A stretch of 64,000 nt of DNA. It comes from Sphingobacterium sp. CZ-UAM (lineage in GTDB: Bacteria; Bacteroidota; Bacteroidia; Sphingobacteriales; Sphingobacteriaceae). Below the pieces are notes generated by a model. That model ran no database searches and had not been told where the DNA came from. It saw only the letters and a list, made by a program, of their open reading frames with translations. This document shows, piece after piece, positions 42,558-51,077 of the stretch. Every line of letters starts with the position of its first letter. The first letter of the stretch is position 1. The DNA is taken from positions 362,948-426,947 of the forward strand of contig NZ_MTCM01000004.1 of assembly GCF_002000245.1 (NCBI RefSeq), in the 5' to 3' direction. The position numbers and the translations under genes were made by a program.

Positions 42558-43316
42558 TTATTGCCCCATAGATGCCTTGGCGCTTTTCATCAATGGACTT
42601 GCAAACACGAAATTATTTAATTCTTCGACATCCGACCGCATCATATCCTTATTGGATCCCTCCCAAAATTTCTGCCCTTTATATAAGAACAGAATATATT
42701 CCCCAATCCCCATAACAGAATTCATATCGTGAGTTACAACGACGGTAGTGCATTTCAATTCCTGCGTAATTTTAAGTACCAATTCATCAATAACAATAGA
42801 GGTTTCCGGATCTAGGCCTGAATTGGGTTCATCACAAAAAAGGTATTTGGGATTCATACTGATTGCACGTGCAATACCTACACGTTTTTTCATCCCACCG
42901 GATAATTCCGCTGGAAATAACTTGTTTCGTCCCTCTAAATTCACTTGTTCCAAACAATGATTTGCACGGTCTAACTTTTCCGATTTAGACATATCCGTAA
43001 ACATGTCCAGTGAAAACATAATATTCTGTTCAACCGTCATTGAATCAAACAAAGCTGAATTTTGGAACAGCATACCTATTTCTTTCCGGATCGGCACGCG
43101 TTCCTCAAAATTCATCCGTGTGAAATCCGTTTGATCAAACAATACCTTTCCCTTTTCCGGATGATGTAACCCGACAATACACTTAAGCAAAGTACTTTTC
43201 CCAGAACCGGATCCGCCAATAATTAAGCTTACTTTTCCCGGTTCAAAACTCGCACTGATACCCTTTAGAACATGATTATCACCAAAGGATTTATTTATAT
43301 TTTCGATTTGAATCAT
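42558..43316 (-). CDS. mlaF: MlaF-type ABC transporter ATP-binding protein
   Basis: The 252-residue ATPase has Walker A IIGGSGSGKSTLLKCI (about 33-48), Q-loop MLFQNSALFDSMTV, signature ELSGGMKKRVGIARAI, Walker B YLFCDEPNSGLDPETS and H-loop VVVTHDMNSV. The NSALFDSMTV and MKKRV wording is typical of MlaF/Ttg2A, which powers phospholipid transport across the periplasm. It follows the permease gene by 9 bp. No MCE-domain (mlaD) gene is adjacent. Confidence 0.9.
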   Translation of the reverse strand: MIQIENINKSFGDNHVLKGISASFEPGKVSLIIGGSGSGKSTLLKCIVGLHHPEKGKVLFDQTDFTRMNFEERVPIRKEIGMLFQNSALFDSMTVEQNIMFSLDMFTDMSKSEKLDRANHCLEQVNLEGRNKLFPAELSGGMKKRVGIARAISMNPKYLFCDEPNSGLDPETSIVIDELVLKITQELKCTTVVVTHDMNSVMGIGEYILFLYKGQKFWEGSNKDMMRSDVEELNNFVFASPLMKSAKASMGQ

Positions 43317-43325
43317 AGAATCTCC

Positions 43326-44060
43326 TTAAAGCATTAACGCTGTAATGACATAATCCGCAGCTAGAATGGTAATACAGCCCACCACAACAGCTTCTGTACT
43401 TGCCTGGCCCACTTCAAGGGCTCCCCCCTTCACATTATACCCTTTATATGCCGACACCGAAGTAATGATAAAACCAAACACCACCGCTTTTACAAGTGCT
43501 ACTGTGACTGTAAAGCCATTAAAATTATCCTGAATACCCAAAATATAATCTGCCGGCGTTACAGCTCCAGAAAGAGAACCGCCCAATAGCCCCCCTACTA
43601 ATGCGCAGACAATAGCGATAATAACCAACATCGGTATCATCGTCACCCCAGCCAATATTTTGGGCAATATCAGGTATCCAGGAGCATTAATACCCATAAT
43701 CTCCAAGGCATCGATCTGCTCTGTCACACGCATTGAGCCAATTTGAGAAGAAATGGATGAACCGATTTTCCCCATCAATACCAATCCCGAAATAGTAGGC
43801 CCTAACTCTAAAATATTTGAATCTCTATTGATAGAACCAATAATCGAATTGGGAATAAGGTCGGAAACCATCTGAAAAGCGATCTGCATTGTCATTACCG
43901 CCCCGATAAAAGTCGAAATGATCACAATAAGTCCCAACGATCCTATCCCGATATCCGTCATGGCCAATAAAGTTTCTTTCCAATAAATCTGTCCTTTCTC
44001 AGGTTTCTTAAAGACTGACTTCAGGAGTATAAGATATGCACCAATGTGATGAAAAATCAT
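43326..44060 (-). CDS. mlaE: MlaE-type ABC transporter permease
   Basis: The 244-residue permease has about five to six TM helices and MlaE motifs: FIGAVMTMQIAFQM, ELGPTISGLVLMGKIGSSISSQIGSMRVTEQIDALEIMG and YLILPKILAG. MlaE with MlaF and an MCE protein moves phospholipids between membranes to keep outer-membrane asymmetry. Here the MCE component must be encoded elsewhere. Confidence 0.92.
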   Translation of the reverse strand: MIFHHIGAYLILLKSVFKKPEKGQIYWKETLLAMTDIGIGSLGLIVIISTFIGAVMTMQIAFQMVSDLIPNSIIGSINRDSNILELGPTISGLVLMGKIGSSISSQIGSMRVTEQIDALEIMGINAPGYLILPKILAGVTMIPMLVIIAIVCALVGGLLGGSLSGAVTPADYILGIQDNFNGFTVTVALVKAVVFGFIITSVSAYKGYNVKGGALEVGQASTEAVVVGCITILAADYVITALML

Positions 44061-44271
44061 ATTATCAATTTAAATTCCACGTATTATACATTCTAAACGT
44101 CATGTTTTGTCCATGTATCCACTAAAGGTAATTAATTCCAACAAATATATAAACAAGCAGAATCCCAAAAAGTGGGAGAAAAACGAAATTACTTACCGAC
44201 CAATTAGTCACATTTACCGAATTTTTATGTATAATAGCCTAATCTTTCATACAGTGTCCAATAAAGCGATT

Positions 44272-44279
44272 TACTTTTG
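44272..44279 (+). promoter_or_regulatory. Bacteroidota -7 box for the LiaF-like gene
   Basis: TACTTTTG, exact TAnnTTTG match, 26 nt upstream of the ATG at 44306. The -33 element is not obvious. Confidence 0.5.
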
Positions 44280-44305
44280 GGGTATATAACAAAACGGAAT
44301 TAGTC

Positions 44306-45256
44306 ATGAATACACAACGTATAACAACTGGAATTACAATTCTTTTTATAGGGATTATTCTTTTACTATCCCAACTCAATAGCATCTCCTTTAACTGGGT
44401 TGGAATTTTCAGGTATTGGCCCTTATTCATTGTCCTTGCCGGGATCCGCATGTTGGTACCGAAGGATCAACAAATAGGACAGTTTATTGCCATAGGTGCT
44501 ACTGTGGTCATATTGGGCTTTCTTACTTATATCGGTTTATCCACTCCGAAAGAACCTTTATTAACGCAATTACTCAAAAATAAAGGTTTGCACATTCATA
44601 GTGACGACGATCCGAACGATAAGACCAACTATACAACACAAAAACTACAGGTACCCTTGGACAATAAAATCCAAAGCGCAACTTTGAATATCGATCTTGG
44701 AGCTACTTCTTTAAAAAACGATAGCACCACAACATCGTCCATCTTCACCGCGTATAATACCTCCGGTGATTACCTCTTGGGGATGACGACTCATGGCGAA
44801 TCTCCAGATAAAATAAACATCAACTTAAAAGGTAAATCCAAAGACAAAGATTTTAACAGCAAAAACAACAATACCTACATTGCACTCAACCCGGCTATCG
44901 TGTGGAAGCTAAACTTTGATATCGGCGCCATCGATGCCAAACTGGATCTTTCACCCTATAAAGTTGAAGTATTGGATATTGATGCTGGTGCGACAAGTCT
45001 AAGATTAAAACTTGGACAACCTTTAGCGAATACAAAAATATCCATGGATGCCGGAGCATCATCCATTGAAATTTCCATTCCAAAAAATGCAGCTTGCCGC
45101 ATTACTAGTGATAATGCCTTATCATCAACTTCTTATGAAGGCGATTTCCTCAAGACAGATGGTATGGTGAAATCCACAAATTATGATGCTGCGACCGAAA
45201 AGTTTGATTTCAACATCAATGGTGGAATTACATCAATAAAAATCAGAAGATATTAA
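44306..45256 (+). CDS. LiaF/toastrack-type membrane protein
   Basis: The 316-residue protein has three to four N-terminal TM helices (about 8-85: GITILFIGIILLLSQLNSI, WPLFIVLAGIRMLVPK, FIAIGATVVILGFLTYIGL). A beta-helical region from about 115 to the end contains repeated strand units (SATLNIDLGATSLKND, LNFDIGAIDAKLDLS, VLDIDAGATSLRLKL, ISMDAGASSIEISI). This is the LiaI/LiaF-like TM region plus DUF4097/LiaF C-terminal 'toastrack' fold, linked in Firmicutes to cell-envelope stress sensing. In Bacteroidota the partner regulators are not known to me, and none is adjacent. It is divergent from mlaEF. Confidence 0.8.
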   Translation: MNTQRITTGITILFIGIILLLSQLNSISFNWVGIFRYWPLFIVLAGIRMLVPKDQQIGQFIAIGATVVILGFLTYIGLSTPKEPLLTQLLKNKGLHIHSDDDPNDKTNYTTQKLQVPLDNKIQSATLNIDLGATSLKNDSTTTSSIFTAYNTSGDYLLGMTTHGESPDKININLKGKSKDKDFNSKNNNTYIALNPAIVWKLNFDIGAIDAKLDLSPYKVEVLDIDAGATSLRLKLGQPLANTKISMDAGASSIEISIPKNAACRITSDNALSSTSYEGDFLKTDGMVKSTNYDAATEKFDFNINGGITSIKIRRY

Positions 45257-45285
45257 TTGACAGCGAATTTTTAGTCAAGAAAAGC

Positions 45286-45293
45286 TAACTTTG
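45286..45293 (+). promoter_or_regulatory. Bacteroidota -7 box for ispG
   Basis: TAACTTTG, exact TAnnTTTG match, 8 nt upstream of the ATG at 45302. TTGACA lies about 26 nt upstream, longer than the usual spacing. Confidence 0.5.
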
Positions 45294-45301
45294 TGTTATA
45301 T

Positions 45302-47308
45302 ATGAACACAAGTAATATGTTGACTTTACCGGGAATCTATTGCAATTCCAAGGTAGAATATTCGAGATGGAAAACCAGGGAAATTCAGATTGGTGATATC
45401 CCTATGGGTGGAGACAACCCCATCCGTATTCAAAGTATGACTACGATGGATACGATGGATACGATGGGTTCTGTTGAACAGACCATTCGCATGGTAGAAG
45501 CTGGTTGTGAATATGTTCGTATCACTGCACCTAGCATAAAAGAAGCCCAGAACCTAGCAAATATAAAAAGTGAGCTTCGCAAAAGAGGCTACCATGTACC
45601 CTTAGTGGCCGATATACACTTTACGCCAAATGCGGCTGAGGTAGCTGCCCGTATTGTCGAGAAAGTTAGGGTCAATCCCGGCAACTATGCCGATAAGAAG
45701 AAATTTGACCTGTTATCCTATACAGAAGCGGAATATAAATTAGAACTTGAACGAATCTATGCGAAGTTTACACCACTGGTCAACATTTGCAAGGAGTACG
45801 GTACTGCGATGCGAATTGGCACAAACCATGGTTCGCTTTCAGATCGGATCATGAGCCATTATGGTGATACACCGGAAGGAATGGTAGAATCCGCCATGGA
45901 ATTCATCCGGATGTGTGAAGATCTCAATTTCTATAACCTATGCATTTCGATGAAATCCTCCAATCCTCAGGTTATGGTCAAAGCCTATCGTCTGCTGGTT
46001 GAAAAGATGGTTGCCGAAAACATGAACTATCCCTTACATCTTGGTGTAACGGAGGCCGGTGATGGAGAAGACGGGCGTGTGAAATCTGCCGTAGGGATAG
46101 GCACCTTGCTGGAAGACGGACTTGGAGATACGGTAAGAGTTTCCCTGACCGAAGAGCCAGAACGCGAAGCTCCGGTGGCAATAGCTTTGGTCAATAGATA
46201 TAGCAAGCGAAAAGCAACCTTGGCCAATCAACCGACAGCAGAAATTGTACAACTCTCTCCAGATAGCCCCACTATTCCCTATCAGAGCCAGGAGGTCAAT
46301 ACCTTCATTGGCGGTTCGCTGGTACCCCGGATAGTGACAGATATCTCAAATGAGAATCTAAAAGACGCGCAAATTCTAGCCAAAGTTGGTTACCGCTATG
46401 ACCTGCTTTTGGATAAATATCATATGGGTGAGCAATCCGTAGATTTTGTTTATCTAGGAGATCATCTCCCTTCATTTAATATGCCCGCAAATTTAAAACA
46501 GGTATATAATTTTGGGACTTGGTCTAACCTTAAAGACAAAACAAATATCCATCCACTCTATACATTGGAAGAGTTTGTTCATGCAGAAAATAAGGACAGT
46601 GTGCTGAATATGGTAAAAATTCGTAATACGGACTTAACGAGCCCGCTATTTGAATCCTTACCGCTAGACAAGACCGTTGTATTTATATTAGAAACCGATC
46701 ATACACACGGGATGGCCGATCAACGGCAATTTTTCCGAAATCTGCAAGAAATCGGTATCGATAATCCCGTTATTATCAAAAGGTCCTATCGTAAAGAGTA
46801 CTTTTCAGGTCCTATGGGTGAATTTATGGATCCAGAGGAACCGATCTCGAAAATACAATTGTATGCTTCCACAGACATGGGAGCATTATTAATCGATGGT
46901 TTAGGTTCGGGTATATGGATTGATTCTCCGGCTACACCATTAGAAAATATCGCATCTCTTTCCTTTGGAATATTGCAGGCAACCCGTTCGAGAATATCAA
47001 AAACAGAATACATCTCTTGCCCGAGCTGTGGTAGAACATTATTTGATCTTCAGGAGACTACCCAAATGATACGTAGTCGTACCAATCACCTCAAAGGCCT
47101 TAAAATAGGCATCATGGGTTGTATCGTGAATGGTCCCGGCGAGATGGCAGACGCGGATTATGGTTATGTTGGTGCTGGTCCTGACAAAGTAACCCTATAT
47201 AGAGGCCAAAAGGTTGTCAAAAAGAATGTAAGTTCCGCAAAAGCATTAGACGAATTGATCAAGATCATCCAAGAGGATGGGCTATGGGTTGATGAAGTTC
47301 AAGAATAA
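45302..47308 (+). CDS. ispG: 4-hydroxy-3-methylbut-2-enyl diphosphate synthase IspG, long form
   Basis: From the ATG at 45302 the enzyme has 668 residues, nearly twice E. coli IspG (372), because a domain of about 300 residues separates the TIM barrel from the Fe-S domain, as in Bacteroidota, chlamydiae and plants. Landmarks are IRIQSMTTMDTMD, VPLVADIHFTPNAA, VRVNPGNYADKKKF, GTNHGSLSDRIMSHYGDTPEGMVESA and the [4Fe-4S] cysteines in SCPSCGRTLFDLQE and GIMGCIVNGPGE. IspG makes HMBPP in the MEP isoprenoid pathway. The GTG at 45293 overlaps the -7 box, so 45302 is preferred. Confidence 0.95.
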   Translation: MNTSNMLTLPGIYCNSKVEYSRWKTREIQIGDIPMGGDNPIRIQSMTTMDTMDTMGSVEQTIRMVEAGCEYVRITAPSIKEAQNLANIKSELRKRGYHVPLVADIHFTPNAAEVAARIVEKVRVNPGNYADKKKFDLLSYTEAEYKLELERIYAKFTPLVNICKEYGTAMRIGTNHGSLSDRIMSHYGDTPEGMVESAMEFIRMCEDLNFYNLCISMKSSNPQVMVKAYRLLVEKMVAENMNYPLHLGVTEAGDGEDGRVKSAVGIGTLLEDGLGDTVRVSLTEEPEREAPVAIALVNRYSKRKATLANQPTAEIVQLSPDSPTIPYQSQEVNTFIGGSLVPRIVTDISNENLKDAQILAKVGYRYDLLLDKYHMGEQSVDFVYLGDHLPSFNMPANLKQVYNFGTWSNLKDKTNIHPLYTLEEFVHAENKDSVLNMVKIRNTDLTSPLFESLPLDKTVVFILETDHTHGMADQRQFFRNLQEIGIDNPVIIKRSYRKEYFSGPMGEFMDPEEPISKIQLYASTDMGALLIDGLGSGIWIDSPATPLENIASLSFGILQATRSRISKTEYISCPSCGRTLFDLQETTQMIRSRTNHLKGLKIGIMGCIVNGPGEMADADYGYVGAGPDKVTLYRGQKVVKKNVSSAKALDELIKIIQEDGLWVDEVQE

Positions 47309-47311
47309 ATT

Positions 47312-47347
47312 AAAAAAGAAGGGAATCAAATGATTCCCTTCTTTTTT
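47312..47347. terminator. Bidirectional terminator (ispG / T9SS protein)
   Basis: Perfect 17-bp arms 47312-47328 and 47331-47347 with T-tracts on both strands, between convergent genes. Confidence 0.8.
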
Positions 47348-47392
47348 TTATAATGATTTTGATTTGTCAAATCTTATCTTATTATCAAAAAA

Positions 47393-47824
47393 TTAGCGAA
47401 CAGAAAATCTTTTTACCACAGTCTCTGATCCCGCAACGACCCGCAGGAAATAAAAACCGGTTGTTAATTTACCGCCATGTTCAAAAGAAAGATTCTGCAC
47501 ACCAGCCTCAAGATTTCCGTTCATTAGTTGTAAAATTTCGTTGCCTAAAGCATCCATGACTTTAATAGATACAGCAGACGACTTTGCTAATTTAAAGGAA
47601 AGGTTAACCTGTTCGGCGATAGGATTATAGAATACTTTCACATTATTGATTAATTTCTCGGTATCCTTGATATTATTATCTCCAAATTCCGCATTTTCAT
47701 TCCAAGTAGCTTGCAAAGAAGTATGGTTATCAGGAGAATTCGCATACACCTGTCCTACCCCGCTGCACAAAGTCAGTGCGGTAATAAGTGTTAAATAAGC
47801 TGCTTTAAGTAGATTTCTCCTCAT
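47393..47824 (-). CDS. Small secreted protein with T9SS type A sorting domain
   Basis: The 143-residue protein has a signal peptide (about 1-28, ending near VYANS), a short charged spacer (about 30-60) and a C-terminal type A sorting domain: KVFYNPIAEQVNLSFKLAKS, VSIKVMDALGNEILQLMNGN, LTTGFYFLRVVAGSETVVKR and FSVR at the end. These match the T9SS/Por secretion C-terminal domain. There is essentially no cargo domain, so the secreted product would be about 30 residues plus the sorting domain. Its role is unknown. It could be a remnant of a longer protein, but start, signal and end are all intact. Confidence 0.82.
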   Translation of the reverse strand: MRRNLLKAAYLTLITALTLCSGVGQVYANSPDNHTSLQATWNENAEFGDNNIKDTEKLINNVKVFYNPIAEQVNLSFKLAKSSAVSIKVMDALGNEILQLMNGNLEAGVQNLSFEHGGKLTTGFYFLRVVAGSETVVKRFSVR

Positions 47825-48015
47825 AGTGTTAAATTAGACTTCAAATATTGGTTACGGTTTAATCAAATATAACGCTAACTATTTGAATTATCAACAACAA
47901 AGTTAGTATTTTGTTTAAAAGTTTTTTAGTGAAAGTAAGGATCGGTAGATTCTTTTAACAAATTTTAACAGCTATTGCGCATGTCAAATGAAATGCTAAA
48001 ATTTGGCGCAGTAAA

Positions 48016-48034
48016 TGTACTTGTTTAAAGTACA
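48016..48034 (+). promoter_or_regulatory. Inverted repeat at the -33 region of kup
   Basis: TGTACTT at 48016-48022 and AAGTACA at 48028-48034 form a perfect 7-bp inverted repeat with a 5-nt spacer. It covers the probable -33 TTG (48021-48023), 22 nt upstream of the -7 box, which is a good place for a repressor site. Confidence 0.45.
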
Positions 48035-48045
48035 AACAAAAAGTA

Positions 48046-48053
48046 TATTTTTG
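48046..48053 (+). promoter_or_regulatory. Bacteroidota -7 box for kup
   Basis: TATTTTTG, exact TAnnTTTG match, 30 nt upstream of the kup ATG; -33 TTG at 48021-48023. Confidence 0.65.
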
Positions 48054-48083
48054 CATTATATTTTGAAATAAAATAATCATTAA

Positions 48084-50030
48084 ATGACAGATAACAGTCA
48101 TCACAACAGTATCAATAAAGTAAGCTTCGCTGGATTATTGATCAGTTTAGGAATCGTGTTTGGAGATATCGGTACCTCACCGCTATATGTCTTCAAAGCA
48201 ATCATGGGACAAGGTGCCATTCAAAAAGATCTTGTTTTGGGTGGTCTCTCCTGCGTATTTTGGACACTGACACTGCAAACAACCATCAAATACGTTTGGG
48301 TAACCCTGCGTGCGGACAACAAAGGCGAGGGTGGGATTCTTTCACTTTATTCTTTAGTTCGCAAACGGGCACCATGGTTGATTTTCCCTGCAATGATCGG
48401 CGCAGCAACGCTACTAGCTGACGGGATGATTACACCAGCCATCACCATATCCTCTGCGATAGAAGGTTTGGACATTAAATTTCCAGGGTTACCCACTGTA
48501 CCTATTGTCGTTACAATTATTTCCCTACTTTTTATTATTCAACGGTTTGGTACTTCTGTTGTTGGAAAGGTATTCGGCCCATTAATGACCATATGGTTCA
48601 CCATTATTGGTGTCCTTGGTTTATCTCACCTACATTTGGCACCGGAGGTCATGAAGGCGATTAATCCATATTATGCCTTTCATATCCTAGTAACTTACCC
48701 ACACTCCTTACTCTTGATCGGGGCAGTATTCCTCTGTACAACAGGAGCGGAAGCCTTGTATTCAGATATGGGACACTGTGGCAAGGCCAATATTCGCATT
48801 AGCTGGATCTATGTCAAGATCACATTGGTATTAAATTATTTTGGTCAAGGCGCCTGGTTATTAACACAGGAAGGTCGTGTTTTAGGTGGAGCAAATCCGT
48901 TTTACTCCATTATGCCAGATTGGTTTATCGGTTACGGTATTGCTATCGCAACTATTGCTGCCGTGATCGCCAGTCAGGCCATGATATCCGGATCCTATAC
49001 CTTAATTTCAGAAGCTGTACGTCTAAATATCTGGCCCAAAGTCGCCATCCGCTACCCAAGCGAGCATAAAGGGCAACTCTATGTACCTTCGATCAACCTT
49101 ATTCTCTGGATTGGCTGTATGATTGTTATCTGGGTTTTTGAAGAATCGAGCAAAATGGATGCAGCCTATGGTCTCGCCATTAACTTAACGGTACTGATGA
49201 CAACCGTTTTAATGGGATATTTCCTAGCGATGAAGAAAGTCAATCGCGTACTGATTGGCGTTTTCTTAGTTGCCTATTTTGTGATCGAATTAACCTTTTT
49301 GATCGGTAACGGTGTAAAAATTGCCCATGGTGGCTGGTTGACACTTTTGTTGGCAATCGCCCTGTTTGGTACAATGTATTGTTGGTATACCGCGCGTAAG
49401 ATTAAAAATCGTTTTGTCAATTTTATCAATATCAACAAATACTATCCGATTATATCGGAATTGAGTGAAGACAAGTCCGTACCGCCTTTTGCTTCACATT
49501 TGGTATACTTGACCAGCGCAAATTTCAAATCTGAAATTGAAGCAAAAATTATCTACTCCATCATTAATAAAAAACCTAAGCGCGCTGACGTTTACTGGTT
49601 AGTCCATGTAGATGTGATGGATCATCCCCACACCCGGGAGTACTCCATTGATCAACTAATCCCTGGAAAACTTATACGGATCGACTTTAAATTAGGTTTT
49701 AGAGAAGAACAGCGTATCAGTCTACTTTTCAGGAAAGTCGTTGAAGACATGGTTAAAAAAGGCGAAATCGACATTACAAGCCAATACGACACATTGCGTA
49801 AACATAATATCCCTGGAGATTTTAAATTTGTTGTACTGGAAAAAGTACTGTCCAAAACCAACCAGATGTCCTGGATCGAAAAAGTCATTATGGATATTTA
49901 CGGATACCTGAAAAAAATGAGCTTATCGGAAGAAAAAGGATTCGGTCTGGACTCCAGTTTCGTTACGATTGAGCGGGTTCCGTTAAACTTTCCGCAGACA
50001 TCGGAGGTTCATCTCACACGGAAAGATTAA
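48084..50030 (+). CDS. kup: Kup family potassium uptake transporter
   Basis: The 648-residue protein has about 12 TM helices in the first 430 residues and a soluble C-terminal domain of about 200. KUP motifs are VFGDIGTSPLYVFKAI, GEGGILSLYSLV, LADGMITPAITISSAIEGL, GAEALYSDMGHCG and PFYSIMPDW. It imports K+ with protons across the inner membrane. The inverted repeat overlapping its promoter suggests specific control. A hairpin terminator follows at 50037. Confidence 0.95.
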   Translation: MTDNSHHNSINKVSFAGLLISLGIVFGDIGTSPLYVFKAIMGQGAIQKDLVLGGLSCVFWTLTLQTTIKYVWVTLRADNKGEGGILSLYSLVRKRAPWLIFPAMIGAATLLADGMITPAITISSAIEGLDIKFPGLPTVPIVVTIISLLFIIQRFGTSVVGKVFGPLMTIWFTIIGVLGLSHLHLAPEVMKAINPYYAFHILVTYPHSLLLIGAVFLCTTGAEALYSDMGHCGKANIRISWIYVKITLVLNYFGQGAWLLTQEGRVLGGANPFYSIMPDWFIGYGIAIATIAAVIASQAMISGSYTLISEAVRLNIWPKVAIRYPSEHKGQLYVPSINLILWIGCMIVIWVFEESSKMDAAYGLAINLTVLMTTVLMGYFLAMKKVNRVLIGVFLVAYFVIELTFLIGNGVKIAHGGWLTLLLAIALFGTMYCWYTARKIKNRFVNFININKYYPIISELSEDKSVPPFASHLVYLTSANFKSEIEAKIIYSIINKKPKRADVYWLVHVDVMDHPHTREYSIDQLIPGKLIRIDFKLGFREEQRISLLFRKVVEDMVKKGEIDITSQYDTLRKHNIPGDFKFVVLEKVLSKTNQMSWIEKVIMDIYGYLKKMSLSEEKGFGLDSSFVTIERVPLNFPQTSEVHLTRKD

Positions 50031-50036
50031 GTCATT

Positions 50037-50066
50037 AAAGGTGGTGCAAAAGCATCACCTTTTTTA
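50037..50066 (+). terminator. Terminator after kup
   Basis: Arms 50037-50047 and 50052-50062 pair over 11 bp (one G-T pair) around AAAA, followed by TTTT. Confidence 0.7.
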
Positions 50067-50082
50067 TTCAATAGAATTCCAT

Positions 50083-50090
50083 TACTTTTG
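50083..50090 (+). promoter_or_regulatory. Bacteroidota -7 box for rlmF
   Basis: TACTTTTG, exact TAnnTTTG match, 16 nt upstream of the ATG at 50107. It lies inside an open stretch running from 50041, which argues for the later start. Confidence 0.55.
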
Positions 50091-50106
50091 TTGCAAATAT
50101 TATAAC

Positions 50107-51018
50107 ATGGCAGACGCTAATCCAACAAAGAAATTACACCCTCGAAATAGACATCTCGATAATTACAATTTTGACGAGCTTAGCAAAATCGAACCCTCAT
50201 TAAAAGATTTTGTTACACTCAATGCCTATAAAATCAAAACGATTGATTTTAACAATCCCGAAGCTGTTAAAGTATTAAATCAAGCACTTCTAAAAAAATA
50301 CTATCACATCCAACATTGGGATATTCCAAAAGAAAATCTATGCCCACCTATCCCAGGCAGAGCAGACTATATCCATTATGTTGCTGATGTACTTGCCAGA
50401 GATAATAATGGCGAAATCCCAAAAGGGGGGAAAGTACGGGTCCTCGATATCGGCGTGGGAGCGAGTTGTATCTATCCTATTATCGGCCACCAAGAATATG
50501 GGTGGAGTTTTGTTGGCTCAGAAATTATTAAAAGAGCTTATAAAAACGCGATTGAAATTACGCGTACCAACATGAGCTTAAAAAAGAACATCCAGATAAG
50601 ATTACAAAACAATCCAAAAGCGATTTTCAAAGATATCATTCTTCCAGATGAAAAATTTGATATGATCATCTGCAACCCGCCCTTCTTTAGTTCCCAAACA
50701 GAAGCATTACAACAATCCGTACGTAAAACCACGGGTATAAAAAATGCTAAATTAGACGAGAACACTGTTGTGCAGACTTTTTCAGGACAAGGAAGTGAGC
50801 TTTGGTGCGATGGTGGCGAGAAAGCCTTCTTGACTCGCATGATATTTGAAAGTCAGTTCTATAAAGATCAGGTTAAATGGTTCTCTTCATTGGTGGCTCA
50901 CCGTGAAGATGTCCGTTTCTTACAGCATAAACTAAAAAAAATCAACGTAAAAGAATCTGAAGTCATCCGCATGGAACAAGGCAACAAAGTAAGCCGAATC
51001 CTATTGTGGCGATTTTAA
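50107..51018 (+). CDS. rlmF: 23S rRNA (adenine(1618)-N(6))-methyltransferase
   Basis: From the ATG at 50107 the enzyme has 303 residues, close to E. coli RlmF (308). It begins with KKLHPRNRHLDNYNFDEL, has the SAM motif VLDIGVGASCIYPIIG and the catalytic MIICNPPFFSS (NPPF typical of N6-adenine methyltransferases), then ELWCDGGEKAFLTRMI. It methylates A1618 of 23S rRNA. The upstream 22 codons overlap the promoter and are excluded. Confidence 0.93.
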   Translation: MADANPTKKLHPRNRHLDNYNFDELSKIEPSLKDFVTLNAYKIKTIDFNNPEAVKVLNQALLKKYYHIQHWDIPKENLCPPIPGRADYIHYVADVLARDNNGEIPKGGKVRVLDIGVGASCIYPIIGHQEYGWSFVGSEIIKRAYKNAIEITRTNMSLKKNIQIRLQNNPKAIFKDIILPDEKFDMIICNPPFFSSQTEALQQSVRKTTGIKNAKLDENTVVQTFSGQGSELWCDGGEKAFLTRMIFESQFYKDQVKWFSSLVAHREDVRFLQHKLKKINVKESEVIRMEQGNKVSRILLWRF

Positions 51019-51020
51019 AT

Positions 51021-51059
51021 TAAACAAAAAAGGAGCTTTAAAAGCTCCTTTTTTGTTTA
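51021..51059. terminator. Bidirectional terminator (rlmF / amino-acid permease)
   Basis: Near-perfect 39-bp palindrome centred at 51040 with AAAAAAGGAGC arms and T6 on both strands. Confidence 0.8.
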
Positions 51060-51077
51060 AAGAATTAGATTCCAGCA

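Noticed and set aside
46027..46252. Overlapping minus-strand open frames inside ispG
   Set aside because: Antisense shadows of conserved IspG sequence.
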